Source of the DNA: Lineus longissimus
Lineage: Eukaryota; Nemertea; Pilidiophora; Heteronemertea; Lineidae
NCBI RefSeq assembly: GCF_910592395.1
Contig: NC_088308.1
Coordinates: 21,717,501-21,781,500, forward strand
Direction: 5' to 3'
Length of the DNA stretch: 64,000 bases
The notes beneath the pieces were generated by a model. The model was given only the letters and a program-made list of their open reading frames with translations. It was not told where the DNA came from and made no database searches. Shown piece by piece: positions 12,901-27,900 of the stretch. Every line of letters starts with the position of its first letter. Within the stretch, counting starts at the first letter, position 1. The position numbers were made by a program, and so were the translations under genes.

Positions 12901-15900
12901 ACATCTCCAGACTCTGCTCCAAGTAGCCGCCGTCCATCTAGTCCCCTGGAATATATTGATATGAAAGGAGTTGATGCGCCCACCAGTCCTGACTATCTTG
13001 ACATGGGCAATGGCAGTGAGGCTGTAGCTTTACTTTCTCCGGACGCTGACTCTCCATTTTTGGATTACATCCCGATGAAGAGTCCAGTGACGAAGGAGCC
13101 GAATGAGGACTATCAAAAGGTAAAGGCAGAGGATTACTTGGAGATGAAGTCGGAAGACCCTGCCGCTCAAGGATTACCTCGTGTTCCTTCGACAGCAAGT
13201 TTCAAAAAGATACGGAAACTAAGTGATAATTCTGATTGCGGTTCTAGCTCCCAGATGTCCCTTCTGACCCAGGATTTGTACGCTGAGGAAACAGGTAGCA
13301 GTAACTACATCAATGTGCCTGAGGATGACAGTTTGCTGAAGAGGCAAAGTGTTTGCAGTATTGCCACTAGTTCAAGGTGGACGACTGACACAAGTCGGGT
13401 CCAAGGGAAGGGTAGGATTGGCCGATCACAGAGCGTGTGTGTTGGGGGCTCAAGTCCAAAACGACACTCACTCATGCAGTATCATAGCATGGAAGGTGAA
13501 CTTGATGACGAGTTGAGTACAAGACCCCTCTCCTCGATATGGAAGAAACCTCCATCACCTGGTCCAAATACGAAATGTTCTATCGACAGTCGCGATGACA
13601 AGAAGGAGAATATCCCGAACAGACCTCGTGAGCCGTTCAACAACCTAATTCAACCGCATGCTGAACATAGCCAGAAAACCAAAGGAAGGCTACCCCGTCC
13701 TCTCTCAACTTCGAGTGTTGAGCCGCCAAGCCCAAAACCTTCTTCAGGAAAGTCTTCCTTCTTCAGTCGCTTGATTAGGAGAAGTACAAAGGACAAGAAG
13801 AAGAGCAAAAGCCAAGACGATATCTTGGATACGGATAAAAATGAATGGGTCGTGATTGATGTTCCGTTTGATGCACCTCAACCGCCAGTTCCGCAAGTGC
13901 AATTATCGCAGCGCCGCCCGGAGAGGTCTGCAAGTCTTCCAATACGCCACGTGCAGACGTCTCCTGTGAGGTTGTCTTCCGTTGCCGGTGCTGATTGTAA
14001 CGTTGACTCCAATCTTGGCACCATCAGTTCATTGCCGTTTGGGCAACGTTTGTCTTCTTCTGCTGAGCACCAGTATCACTATATTGACGTTCCTGGTACA
14101 ACTCCGCCCAAAAATGATCAGCGAGTCGATCCTATCACGACTCGTATTGACCGTGATAACAGATCTATTACTGACTCGACTGGCCGTTTAGGCTCAACTG
14201 TTGGTGGTCTGCGAACTTTACCCGAAGAATCGAATTCACGTTTTCATGAGGTGATCGTAGGAGCAAAGAAGACATCCCCTATTGCCACGCCAACGTCTAC
14301 CCGTGAACGTGCTGCGTCTCAGCCGATTCCCATTACATCCCCAGCAGCTCCTCCACCATTGCCGCCTCGGAAGGTATCCGTTCCAGTCTCTCCTACAGTG
14401 CCACGACCGCAGCAAACAACACCCTCTATGCAACAACAGAAAATGCCTGTCAACTCCGACTATGCCCCAATATGGAAGGCCAGGAGTTATCTTGAAAAAC
14501 GGAAGGGTAAGTTTAGATATATTCTCCTATGTATTTTTCTCCGTGAAAATTTTAGAGGCGTCAGTGCTGTCTATAGTAGATTGTTTGGACACATCCTTCA
14601 TGACCATTCAACTCAAATAGATTTGAGGAAGATAATAATATGTCATCTGCATTGATCTGACTATTAAGGCATTGTATTAGACTGTCTTTAGGGAAAGGGT
14701 TATAATAAATAGCCTATTGTTCACATATTATTTGCATGTTTTACATGTAGTTTTCAGGTTTTGCATTAGTATGAATCAAATGTTTGTTTTACAAATATTC
14801 CGTCGCCTAATACACAAATAAATTTCATGTATTGCTCTGCCATCTTCATCTCGATTTTCAGTTCATGACTCTGACACAAGGTGGCTCTTTGCCTGGATGT
14901 GTGTTTTATTCATAGCAAGACATGACCTGATGCATCTTTATTACCTGTCTTCCTTGCCAAAAACCTTGGTGGTCAAGATGTGATGACCCCATCAGGTGAA
15001 AATCCATCCATCCATCCATCCGTCTGTCCATCCGTCCATCCATCCATCGGGCCGTCAACACGGAAGAAATCTGTGTTGACCTAGTTTTAACTTGATTTGA
15101 ATTTCTCGCTCTCATGTAACTCCGTCCATCCGTCCATCCATCCATCCATCCATCCATCCGTCAACACTGAAAAAAATCTGTGTTGACCTAGTTTTAACTT
15201 GATTTGAATTTCTCGCTCTGATGTAACTCCGTCCATCCGTCCATCCGTCCATCCATCCATCCATCCATCCATCCATCCATCCATCCATCCATCCATCCAT
15301 CCATCCATCCGTCAACACGGAAGAAATCTGTGTTGACCTAGTTTTAACTTGATTTAATTTCCCGCTCTGATGTAACTCCGAAGGTTGTGGGTTCTATCCC
15401 CCTTCAGGGCCTCTTGTTCTAATCAAAGCGACTCCACTTTTCGCTTTTTTACACATTTTCTTTCAGATGCAAATCACGCCTCTGTAGGGCTTGGCAACTT
15501 GGTCTTTGTTGGGAGTCTGTGCTTTTGATGTTTTTCTGCTTGGTCTGGTCTATTCAGCTGTTGTTATTGGCTCCCAATGACACAAGAATAGCCCCCCAAC
15601 GATTCCTTAAAATGACTGGTTAGCCGGCGCGTTTAGTTGATGTATTGAGGGGCAACAGCACTTTGCTCTCTAGCTCACATTTAAGCGGTTAGTGTCTGAT
15701 GAGACACTGTCTACTTTCAAACTCCTACCTCTGCAATACTAACAGGATACGAGAGCCCCCAACGATTCCTTCAAATGGCTGTTTAGCCAGCGCATTTAGT
15801 TGATGTACTGAGGGGCAACAGCACTTTGCTCTCTTGATTAGCTCACATTTTAGCGATTAGTGTCTGATGAGACACTCTCTACTTTCAAACTCCTACCTCT

Positions 15901-18900
15901 GCAATACTAACGGGATACGAGAGCCCCCAACGATTCCTTCAAATGGCTGTTTAGCCAGCGCGTTTAGTTGTTGTACTGAGGGGCAACAGCACTTTGCTCT
16001 CTTGATTAGCTCACATTTTAGCGGTTAGTGTCTGATGAGACACTCTCTACTTTCAAACTCCTACCTCTGCAATGCTAACGGGATACGAGAGCCCCCAACG
16101 ATTCCTTCAAATGGCTGTTTAGCCAGCGCGTTTAGTTGATGTACTGAGGGGCAACAGCACTTTGCTCTCTTGATTAGCTCACATTTTAGCGGTTAGTGTC
16201 TGATGAGACACTCTCTACTTTCAAACTCCTACCTCTGCAATGCTAACGGGATACGAGAGCCCCCAACGATTCCTTCAAATGGCTGTTTAGCCAGCGCGTT
16301 TAGTTGATGTACTGAGGGGCAACAGCACTTTGCTCTCTTGATTAGCTCACATTTTAGCGGTTAGTGTCTGATGATACACTCTCTACTTTCAAACTCCTAC
16401 CTCTGCAATGCTAACGGGATACGAGAGCCCCCAACGATTCCTTCAAATGGCTGTTTAGCCAGCGCGTTTAGTTGATGTACTGAGGGGCAACAGCACTTTG
16501 CTCTCTTGATTAGCTCACATTTTAGCGGTTAGTGTCTGATGAGACACTCTCTACTTTCAAACTCCTACCTCTGCAATGCTAACGGGATACGAGAGCCCCC
16601 AACGATTCCTTCAAATGGCTGTTTAGCCAGCGCGTTTAGTTGATGTACTGAGGGGCAACAGCACTTTGCTCTCTTGATTAGCTCACATTTTAGCGGTTAG
16701 TGTCTGATGAGACACTCTCTACTTTCAAACTCCTACCTCTGCAATGCTAACGGGATACGAGAGCCCCCAACGATTCCTTCAAATGGCTGTTTAGCCAGCG
16801 CGTTTAGTTGATGTACTGAGGGGCAACAGCACTTTGCTCTCTTGATTAGCTCACATTTTAGCGGTTAGTGTCGGAATGATCATTGGATAGAGTTACGAGA
16901 GTCATCGTCAGGATTTGGTTGCTAGGATATCATGGCAGAAGTTGACTGACGGAGTAAGCTACTGGTTCATGTTTATTGTCATCGTAAGGTGCTGTGAAGT
17001 CTCGTTATTCTGTACGGTTGGTCCACGACGCGATAGGGGATTAATTCGAACATTATTGGTTCAGCAGATGGTAAGATTAGTTTGTTCTCCCATTTCACTA
17101 ATCATTATTGTGGAGAGAACATTTCATTTCAGAGTACTTATACATTGATCTTGATGATGATGGTGCATTTTCCAGTGTGGGGCTCCCAATTTGTAAAACT
17201 ACTACCTTGTCGATGCTAGCCGGTAGAAGGGCACCCGTTCTAAGAAGTCTATCTCAAGTGTCATAGGCTGATGTGAAACAGATGCCCCCAAAAACCTGCT
17301 AAATAATAGAGTCGAAGCAGTATTTCATTTCGTACACTTTGAAATAGCACAAAAAGCACTTGAGAGAACTTTGTACAAATTTGTAAATATCTCTGTTTTT
17401 GCTGACCAGAACCTTTTGGCTAGTTTGTTGTGGACATGCATCATATTATTACCCCAGGTCATGCCAGTTGACGATGATGCAACCATTATTTTATGATGGA
17501 TACGTTCTAATGGTCATAACAGCACTTGGGTCATCTCTGTGGTGGACGTATTTAATTTCTCTTGGGGCTACTGTCCATTATTGATAGTGTTCATTATTAA
17601 TATGTTGCATTATTATGAGGTTATCACTGGCGTTGCAGAATTGGTGTCAGCTACATTCAGTATATGAGAGAAATTGTTCCTGTTTTTTGGCAAAAGTGAA
17701 AATAAAAAAATGTTGATCGTCGAAGGTTTGCAAATTGGTACAGAATATTTAAATACAAATCGCTTGATCAGGAAAAGGAAAGTGAGTCTCCAGATTATGA
17801 ATTTCCCATTTCATCAACACCCACAATCAGCCCCACAATTCACGCGGGTATTCCTCATATTGAGGTAAAATTTAATGGAAATGTCATCCATAATGCCTTC
17901 CTCTATCGCTGTCATTCTTCAACCAGACTTCCATTCCATGAACCCTGTTGTGCTACAACAGACATCCACATCAGCCTTATTGAACACCATTCTCTGAGAT
18001 GCAGAAATGTTCGTTCTTTATTGCTCTTAATATCATTAGTTCACAGGAATGAGTATGCCTCCCATTTCAATATTTCTTAATGTACCCCTAGCGGCTTGTG
18101 TAGTGTCAAGCAGAGATATCCGTCTGCCTAACGCTCACAAGAAATGCACTGGCACAACAATCACTGGCACGATCAACCCTGAGGAATCCTAATCATGATA
18201 ACATTTTAAAGAACACAATTCAATTCAAAATTTTTGCCTCAGAAGATTCTGTGATCTGATGACATCAGTGGATGTATGGGCTTTCTGGTTGTCCTACACA
18301 TGAAGTGAAACTATGACTGGTGAAGTCTTAAATGGGTGTGCTGTTGGTATTTTTAAAATCGTGGGTCAGGAAAAAAGAAATGCAGTTATGCACAATGCCA
18401 TAGTGCATTTATCATGCATGCAAGTTTGCTGAAACTTGCTACGTATGTAGTCAGTCAGTCTCAAAGTGCTTTGACAATTTTTACACTATCGACAGGCTGC
18501 CACTGTCACTGATTTCCCACTGGCAAATTCTAAGATCGTTTCATTGGTGATGCACTTTTTATAGCATTCCTTTTTACAGACTCCGCGAAATGTCTGCATT
18601 TAGGACAATCATCAAACTTCTTTTGTTGGCACTAAAAGTAGTTAAAAACCAGCCCCACAGCAGATGACAAAATCTGGCATTACCCATTAAAGTTACATTT
18701 GTTCTCAAGCTTCCAGATTCTTCCTCCGTTTGGCTTTGCATTTGTATATAAATGTAAGCTTATACCCTTTAAAAAGTTGAACAGTGATTGCTTATTATTA
18801 AGACATAACACAATAGAATGCTTTTCGCCCTATCTCTATCATGCTTTTAGTTTTATTGGAAAATTAAGACGTCTAAGTCATGATGACATCAATATGATAA

Positions 18901-21900
18901 ACATACACATATAGAGCTACCTCTTTTTAAAAGGGGCCTAAAATAGTTATTCATAGGTTCATTCCTCCGTCTATTCTTATGCAACACCGTCCAGCTTATC
19001 CAAAAATTATCCTGGTATCGTTGATTTACTTATACGCTTGCTATGTCATCCTCTCCCACGATTTCCTTGGCACTGTCATCCTCGCTAATAAAAGGAGCAA
19101 AGTTCCCATCCGGATTATATCCTAGGCAACAGAACAGACAACGAAGGCAATGTACACAGTGTTTAACAAGAACTAGAGCAAGTGTATGAAATATACAAGA
19201 CATTTAAGGAAAACTTGGTCTAGATAGATTGAAATTGACTAATTGTCTGACATAATGGATTGAATTCCTGGCAGTAGTGCTAACGGTGCCTTTCAGGATG
19301 AAAGGCATACATCAATCTTAGGATGCTTTCCTGGTTGGTGACGTCTTTGAGAACAGTCGATGGCCATCAGACGTTTTAGGACGATAACCCATATAGACGA
19401 AGCAGAAATGTCGAGCGCATCGCAAACATTAGTCGCAGTAGTTGTTTTCTTTCCTAACGCTAAATCAACTTTAAATATTGCAAGTCTAATTCCTTTTGAG
19501 GGGTACTAATTGATAGTCTTTATAAGATGCACTTTATTTAATGAAAATTTAAATCGTGGCTTACATTACTGGATCTCTTTTGAATTAAATATTTTCTTGA
19601 AAGTTAGGGTACTGGTTGAGCTGATGATTTAATTCCCATGCAGTAAGTTGCTAATGACCTCTGTGGCGTGGAAGAGCTTTGAAGTTTGTGAGAGAAAAAA
19701 TAGGAATGGTGATAGTGACTGTTTAAAGGGGGAATATAGGCTGATGCTTGGGGTCCAATTGGTGGCCTCTAAACTCAAACTAAGATCAAGTGGTTATACC
19801 TTCATCGAAAGTGACTCACTTTAACTATTTAAAAGGTTTGTTGACAGATTTCATGTGTTGCCGAGATTCCAGGGCTCTCTTGGGACCAATTCATCAGAAA
19901 GGTTGAGCTTTTATCACTTGTACTGCAGAAATATTGGATTGAGATTTCACTGTTTAATAGTGTCATGAAAACATGATGGAAAATTTGCATCGCCTATCCA
20001 AAACAGTGTTTTGAAATTGGCTGTGATTAGAAAAAAAAGAGGGCGTTGCATTGATCTTTGGTGGCAATGTATTGCATTTTAGTCTTATAAATAAGCTGAC
20101 ATCCGCGTAGGATGAAACACCCTCCCACTGTAATCCTTATTCTGTGTTTAAAAGCTTCCTTTGAACCTGGGTGCATCATCATTAACTCATGTTATTGGGA
20201 TGTTTAAGATTCTGTCCATATATCCAGTGCGTGGGAGGTGACTTCTTTAAGATTCATGACAAAGTGTAATACATACATAATAGGCTAGCATTGTGAAGGC
20301 TGTTAGTATTCTCTGAATACCATCAGTGTTGTTGGTGAAAACCGGAAATGTTGATTGTTTGAGCAGAATTTTAAAGAAAGTGTAAGGCCACAAAGCATTG
20401 TGTGATACATGAACCTGAGTGATACAATAAGATGGAACCATTCGAATCCGGTGCCATGGAAACTTCGGACCATATTCTTTGTGAGAGAAACATTTTGCAA
20501 TACCATGGAACTTCCCTTTGATAGCAGACACCTCTCTGTTAGGGACTAGTGTTTGGTCCCAAATTGTGGGTTTCCATTCAATTTGACCTCTAATCAGGAC
20601 ACCTCTCTACAAGGGACAGTCCTAAGGGTACCCTACCTTAATTGGTATTTCAAGAAGGTGTTCCAATTATTGAACGGTACCAAAATATTCCCAGTGATAA
20701 CTCCAAAGATTAAATCTGGGTCTGACATTGCGCATGCAGTAAAAGGTTCCCAAACATTTTTTAAGAGGCCCTGTGTATGTCCTGTTGACAGACGTTAATT
20801 AGGCGATGGGCTTTCCTTTGAAGTCAGGAAGTTTTCACTGTAGGCGCATGAGGAACAATTATCAGTTCAAAGCTTTTGAATAATCTAATATGTGGGTTTC
20901 ATGTTTCATTCAGAGATAGAGGATGTGGCAATTAGCATAATTGGATTTTCCCTCTAAAACTTGAATATTGATTTGAAAGCTAAATATCAACAGGGACATG
21001 GTATTAGCTCATTGAGAATATCGGGTGACTTTTAATTTGATGTGGAAGGAAACCTATCCATGCTGTCGAAGAGAGTCACCCTTTTGATCACATGAAGATG
21101 TGCACCAACTGGGAGTCAAACTTCCCACACCGTGATTTAAACGGCAGTTCCCTCTATTTCTTAATGCTTGTTTTGAAACCCACATGCATCAGAGATATCA
21201 CTAGAAGACAACGTCTCTCTTTTGCAAAGCGTTGAATTGTCATCTTTTGATTATAACTGACTACATCACATTGAAAAGATGAAAAAATTATGAACTGTGG
21301 AACAGAATATTTTCTTTCAGCATTTCAATGATAAGAAGCTTTATGAGTCATATAATCGGCTAAAACTTTTTGCTTTTGTGATTTCCGGGTTTTTAAAAGT
21401 TTTAAGCTGGCATGTAGTATCTCAGTATCTTGGTGATTACTGGTGTAAAATTTAAGGGGCAGACGAGTTTTAAAGTCAGATAAAAAATCTTCTTCAAAGT
21501 TTAGAAGTGATTTTCTTTCATTTTGATTTACTAAGGTAATCATAGTATGTAATTGCATACATGTATGCATGCTTCATATCTTGCATCGCGAATTCGAAAG
21601 CTCTGATATAGCTCGAGTTGGACTGAAAATTATGGTATTTTTTTCCAATCGGGTTGGAACAAGCAGCTTTCATCTACGAGACATTATGTTGTCTGCTCGC
21701 AATCGATGGAACAACAAGATAGCTGGCTTCTAATGTAAGTCTGGATAATAGCTATTAAAAAAATTCTTTCGTCTTCCGCTACTGTATTATCTGTCCCGTC
21801 AAAGAGAGGAATTGATACTGCACTGGAGGTGTTGGTTGTCTCGCAAAACACTGTGAGGGTGGAACTAAAAAGTAGGCCTAAACCGAGGCAGCAGTGAAGG

Positions 21901-24900
21901 TTTTGGGTGAAATGATAACTCCACCTGATATGATACGAACGTTGTGCGCCTAAGATCCTATTAGCGAACTTGAAGATTTTCCTGACTTGTGCCTTTGAGG
22001 AGAAATTTGTTGTAAATTTCATCTAAGGCTAATACCATTTGCTGTATGTTTTTCACGAGCCTACGCAATCCCATCTTAATTCAATTTGTACCATTTGACG
22101 AATTGCGGGAATTCTACCAAAGTCAGGATGCAATTGATCAAGTCATCGTGAGTTACATTCACCTGAGTTCCCAAATCGATTGTGGTTGTGAAATGTTTTT
22201 CTTCCTAAATTTAATCATTGGATGGTGGATAATTGTAAGTTTATGATCAGCGATCGTCACTAGCGGGGATAATGAGTGCACTGAGTGAAGACTTATTAGC
22301 TCTCATGCGTGAGCTTATGTCATCACAAATATTCTGTCGTCTGTCGGTCAACAATGGTAGCACGTTATCACAGTGACAGTGTTGCGTCTCGACTCGGGCT
22401 TCGTCACAAGGACATTTGTCAGGGCGTCCCACCCTACCTTGGCAACTTACCAACTTACCTTGGAAGAGCCACCCTACCTTGCACAAGAATTTTGTAAAGG
22501 GTTTCTATTGGACCTCCCTACCTTAAATTGCTGGCCACCCTATCTTTTGTTGCACACTGGCAAAACTTCTTGAATATGATTTGGGTACCACCTCACCTTG
22601 AGAAAACCCTGTGGAGAACACTGAGACTGAGTGTAACAGGATTATCCCTGTATTGTAAGAACATTGAACTTGATCTTCTTTTTGTGGTGAGATATTGGTC
22701 AAAAGTTGTTATGGCAGTCCTCCATCTTTACCTGAAGACAGTAACGTGGAAATATTGCCTATGATATTTCCGACAATTCATAAATTCACTCCTGTCTTCT
22801 GTTGTGCTGAGCACAATGTCCCAAGGACATTTCATTTTGTCCGAATCTGAAAGCTGTTGATATTACCTTTGCAACCTTCCATTTTAAGTTCGCCCCCCTC
22901 CTGTATAAAGATGACTAGTCATGACTAAATTATTGTAGTATCAGTCTGGGTCCATATCAATATATGGACTATTCCACCACAATAAATTACTACCTGTCCA
23001 AAATATGTTAACTGCATTATTTTTAAAGGTCAAGTGATGTCTATAGGTGAAATGCATTAATTTCAAATTTGCTTATCTGAGTGTCAGTTGTACTGAAGAA
23101 GAAAGGTTGATCTATGAGCTGTGACACTATTGTTTTGACCCGAGAATTACTGGAGAGAGTCATAAGACGTAGTTTTTAAACAGGATTTCTGTTTAAAAGT
23201 TTACAGCCACGATTGGATAGCAAGAAAAGAGTCACCTTTCGCGCCTTAACACATGAATAAAAAGTGTCAGTCACCGATATGAGAGAAATATCATTAATAG
23301 CTGTTGTCTTTATCATGAGTTACTAATTTTAAATTTGTTAAGTGATGGCTGATCATGTTTTAGTCACAGATAAGACATCGTGCCTGAAGCCAACCTGGCA
23401 ACCATCGCATATGAATAAAACAAGCTCTGCCTTTATGTCTTGGCGGGCTGGAAGAAGGTGTATCCTGTGAGAGACAACATCGGGTTGGCTAGTCCAGGAG
23501 TTGATGACGATGTTTATCCTGAGAGTTAATTATATGGTGCGAGTGTGAGAGGTTGAACCCTCACCCTGCCTCATCAAGGCATCACAGCGAAACTTGGCAC
23601 ATGTTGCTATAAAGCTTGGGGTAATGAGACATTTGTTTCACCATTGTCTGCCTTTTGTGAAATCTGAGTACATCAATTTCTTCCATTACCTCCTGGTGTC
23701 ATTTAGGCTCATCTTCTCGGTGACATGCACCTTTTTTTTGCTGTGACAGGTCACATATGGGTTTGTGTTAGGGTCATCCTGATTGCCACAAGATGAATCT
23801 CCCTTGATGAGAAATGACAGAAAATCAGTGATACAGGCTATGGTAGCTGATGATAGCGTACTTTTGGCAAGGAAGAGACCTCATGTCGCTCATAATTGTG
23901 GAAGCCTCTGATCTACACACTCCACTTCGGTGAAAGTTCCTGAGGTGTCACATCAGCTGATTCCATCTTCAGGGCATTCTCAGCTATGTTAGGTCCAGCG
24001 CTGTACGAGGCGTGACGTTATTAAATCTGTCAGCCAGGGCTTATGGATGTCTTCACTGTCGTGGGAGGACTGGATAATTGTGGATCAATAGGGTAGACGT
24101 GTTTCTGATTGATTACTTGGGGCTGAGGAGGTGATTTGATGATGAAAACACCTAAAGTACTTGTGAGTTGTTACTTTCAGGATCAGAATGTATTGTTTGG
24201 CATCGAATTGCTCACTCTCTGGATTGATGATTAGATTTTAGGTCTTTGATCGATTCGGCATGGTTATGCGTGATGCCTGAATTCAGTGAGGAGGCCGGAC
24301 ATAATTCAGAAATGTCCTCTGCAGAGCAAAAACACTCTGTTGCTTTGGCGTTGAATGATTCTCACAAAACAAGAATCACTAAAGTATCATATCTCTTTTT
24401 TAGCACATGCACATTTGGCCCAAAAATACATTATTTTGGTTTTCTGTGTGTATACTGTACAATTTAATGAATAGTTTCTGGCAGCAACCTCGAGGGAGAT
24501 TCAGAAATGTTAATCATGCTTTGATTTGGTAATTTGTATGCTTTCAACAATATTTTGAGTAATGAATGGTTCCGAAGGAGACGTATCTTTGATTGAAGGA
24601 GAAGTTTGGGCTGATTGATATCTCTGGGGGTTTGGTGCTTCTGTGAATCTCGGTGTGGTGTGCTTGTCTAGGGGTGTATTGTGTTGAGGCATTTGGATCT
24701 TTGAGCATTGTAGATAAAAGAATTAACAAAGGATGTTTTAGTCAATTTTGTGTTAGCTGATGTGCTCATTATTTATTGGAGAGCACAGCCCAGTTCCTGA
24801 AACTGTGCTGTGATCATGCAGTAAAGAGGGATCAGCCCACCTTAGAATATGAATAAGGTAACTTGTTCTCAGAATATAACCTTGAGAGCTTAGTTGAACA

Positions 24901-27900
24901 TCTAGTCCAAAATCCAACCTTTGTGACTCCACTTTGTGAGATTGTATAGGGTCTTGGAGCCATGTCAGAAATGATGTATTGGCAGTATCACTGCTTGTCT
25001 CATAACCCCTAGTGGCCCAAGATGGAACTAATCAGAAAAATATCAAGGCCTACCTGACCTGTTTAATAATCGTATGGGTGGAAAATTACCTTATGTCTGG
25101 CTTCTTTCCAAGCTCTAGGGCAGGTTTGTTATGACTCCTATACTTATCTCAGTATTACACCAGACAAGGGCAATTTCGTCATATTTGCAGGAGGCTTTTA
25201 TATTACACAAGTAGGCCTAATAGTATATGTGTATGTAATACTACAAGAAATAATATTGATGATAATACATAGCTGTCGATATTTTGACAGGGTTAATAGC
25301 TGAATTTACAGAGGAAATATGCACATTTTTCCTGCTACAGTCGGCCTCTTTGATGCAACTATCCCGGACAACTATTATTGACTTGAATAAAGTTATCGAG
25401 ACAGTTTCTGGACAGGGTTCTATCCCTAATCAATTATCTCTCTCAATTTCGATATATCAATATTGTTATCTTGAATTATATTTGACATGCGTCAGAAAGT
25501 GTGGATTATGTCTGGACTTTTCAGGCCTGCCTATTTGTGTTGCAAGTGACCTTTTCGCAAATCAACAAGACTGTCACATGTACTAATGACATTACCTTGC
25601 TAATTTGAACTAAGTCCAGTTTGCACACGCCATTCTGTTGGACAAGTATTAAGGAGTTTACTTTCTGAGGTGAAGACCTCATCATTTTTTCAAATTCAAT
25701 GAGAGAACTTAACATTGACCCTAGATTACAATACGCTTTCAAAAGAACATTGAAAGGAAGAGGATAACTTTTCAAAAATATCTTTTTGGACTCTCTTGGA
25801 CCCTGGATTTCTCTCCTGAAACCTCTCCTGTTTTGGCGGTGTGCTGATATTGTCAACCATTCAAGCTGGTGTCCTTAACCCTGAGCACTTACCATGATTG
25901 AATTAGACTGGTAGATGCCATTCTGTTGTTATGGCCCTTAAGGGTTCGATAACGATTTTAGGAAGTCTTGCATAACATGTGGACACAATTGGTTGTTTCA
26001 GTGCACACATCTGGCCTTGCACTCTTTACTTAAGCATGGACCATCAAGGGTTGTTGTTATATATGTGTGATTGGCGGTTAGTATCGGCTACCCCTATTGG
26101 CCTATTAGTTGGCCTATCAATTAGGCGTTGAATTTATATTTATACTACTGTTACCTGATTCCTATGTATGCATATGTTGATGGGCATCGCACAGGTTTCA
26201 AGACCCTTAGGATTTTTTGAATCCTCTGTGGTGCCTTTAATGTATCCTGATCTTCTTAACAAGATTTAACAAAGTTTTCAACATTGGAACCTCGACCTAG
26301 TGCTCTCTAGGATATCTCAGACTCGGCATTCAACCGACCTTCACTTTGAAGAGGAATCGATACCAGTTTGGATAGTTAGTGGTTGCACAGCATAAATAGG
26401 AAGAGAAACCTCACAACAACTACCTGTATCATGTCTCAAAATTGTGTGTAGGTGGGATTGCTATGGTTTGTGTACTGACAGAACATAACATATGCACTTG
26501 GTTGTCGGCCAGATAAACGCAACTAAAACTCGGTGGATGAGTTCCAAATCATGTCATGAAGACATTTCCGTCGACGATACAGGAAGTGGAGTTCGCGTCA
26601 CTCGACAGGAAGTTACTATTCGGCAGTAATAAGAAGTTACGGAAGAGATGTAAGTTGGTCTTGGAAAAGCAGTATCATCTTTTTAAGCATTTGCTCGGTA
26701 TTGGGGAGTCATTGTTTCAAGACCCTTAGGATTTTTTGAATCCTCTATGGTGCCTTTAATGTATCCTGATCTTCTTAACAAGATTTAACAAAGTTTTCAA
26801 CATTGGAACCTCTACCTAGTGCTCTCTAGGATATCTCAGACTCGGCATTCAACCGACCTTCACTTTGAAGAGGAATCGATACCAGTTTGGATAGTTAGTG
26901 GTTGTACGGCATAAATAGGAAGAGAAACCTCACAACAACTACCTGTATCATGTCTCAAAATTGTGTGTAGGTGGGATTGCTATGGTTTGTGTACTGACAG
27001 AACATAACATATGCACTTGGTTGTCGGCCAGATAAACGCAACTAAAACTCGGTGGATGAGTTCCAAATCATGTCTGTGAACTATATTGGCATCTGACAAT
27101 CGTTTGGCATTCACGCATGACTTTTTGCAAAGGTTGCACCATTTTGCTAATCGGTATTTTGGATAACAGGAGAAAACATCATTGAGAAATATCATCGGTA
27201 TTCCATGGATCATGATGAAGGAGGAAGGATGAAGTAATTCTTCTTGTATCAAAGGTTCTACGTGGATGATCGAAACACACGAAACAATCATATAGAATCG
27301 TCACGTATCATGGAGATACTATCAGTCCCAATGTTAAAACAAATCAAATCGTTTAGCTTCCGACGAAGGAAGACATTTCCGTCGACGATACAGGAAGTGG
27401 AGTTCGCGTCACTCGATAGGAAGTTACTATTCGGCAGTAATAAGAAGTTACGGAAGAGATGTAAGTTGGTCTTGGAAAAGCAGTATCATCTTTTTAAGCA
27501 TTTGCTCGGTATTGGGGAGTCATTGTCTAGACAGCATAATTTCTCCCTTTCATGTGCCACTAAAGCCATGATAAACAATTTATCACAATTCTAAATGATT
27601 TACTTTGAAAGGAAGATCACCTTTTGGCCTTGAAGAATATGAAAAAAAACCATTCGACTTTGATATCTTTTGGTTATTGTTTTGTTTCACGCATTGGATG
27701 GATTCGCATCCAGTCCCTGTGAAAATTGCATAACATTTAACAACTAAACAAGTAGGCATGATGATTTTTGATGAACAACAGATTGTCAGCAGGATGTAAC
27801 AGCTATACCAATGTTTGCTCATTTTATTATTTCCATAAGTTTTATCTTTTTGTTCTTTTTTATCTTTTGCTTTAGAAGCCTTGTATGTCATTTCTGGCTA

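Larger units (their letters stand above)
26195..27526. repeat. Partial tandem duplication with internal deletion
   Basis: Block A (26195-26555) recurs without indels 519 bp away as A' (26714-27074) with only a few substitutions. Block B (26558-26715) recurs as B' (27369-27526). In the right copy a 294-bp block C (27075-27368) separates A' and B'; in the left copy C is missing. The order is A-B-A'-C-B'. The left copy joins A to B through the two bases AT, so the deletion is not an exact intron removal. Block B/B' ends in a coding-like stretch with a splice donor (see the candidate first exons). Confidence 0.9.

Noticed and set aside
15087-15318. ORFs coding Trp-Met-Asp-Gly repeats
   Set aside because: Direct product of the CCAT tetranucleotide repeat, not genes.
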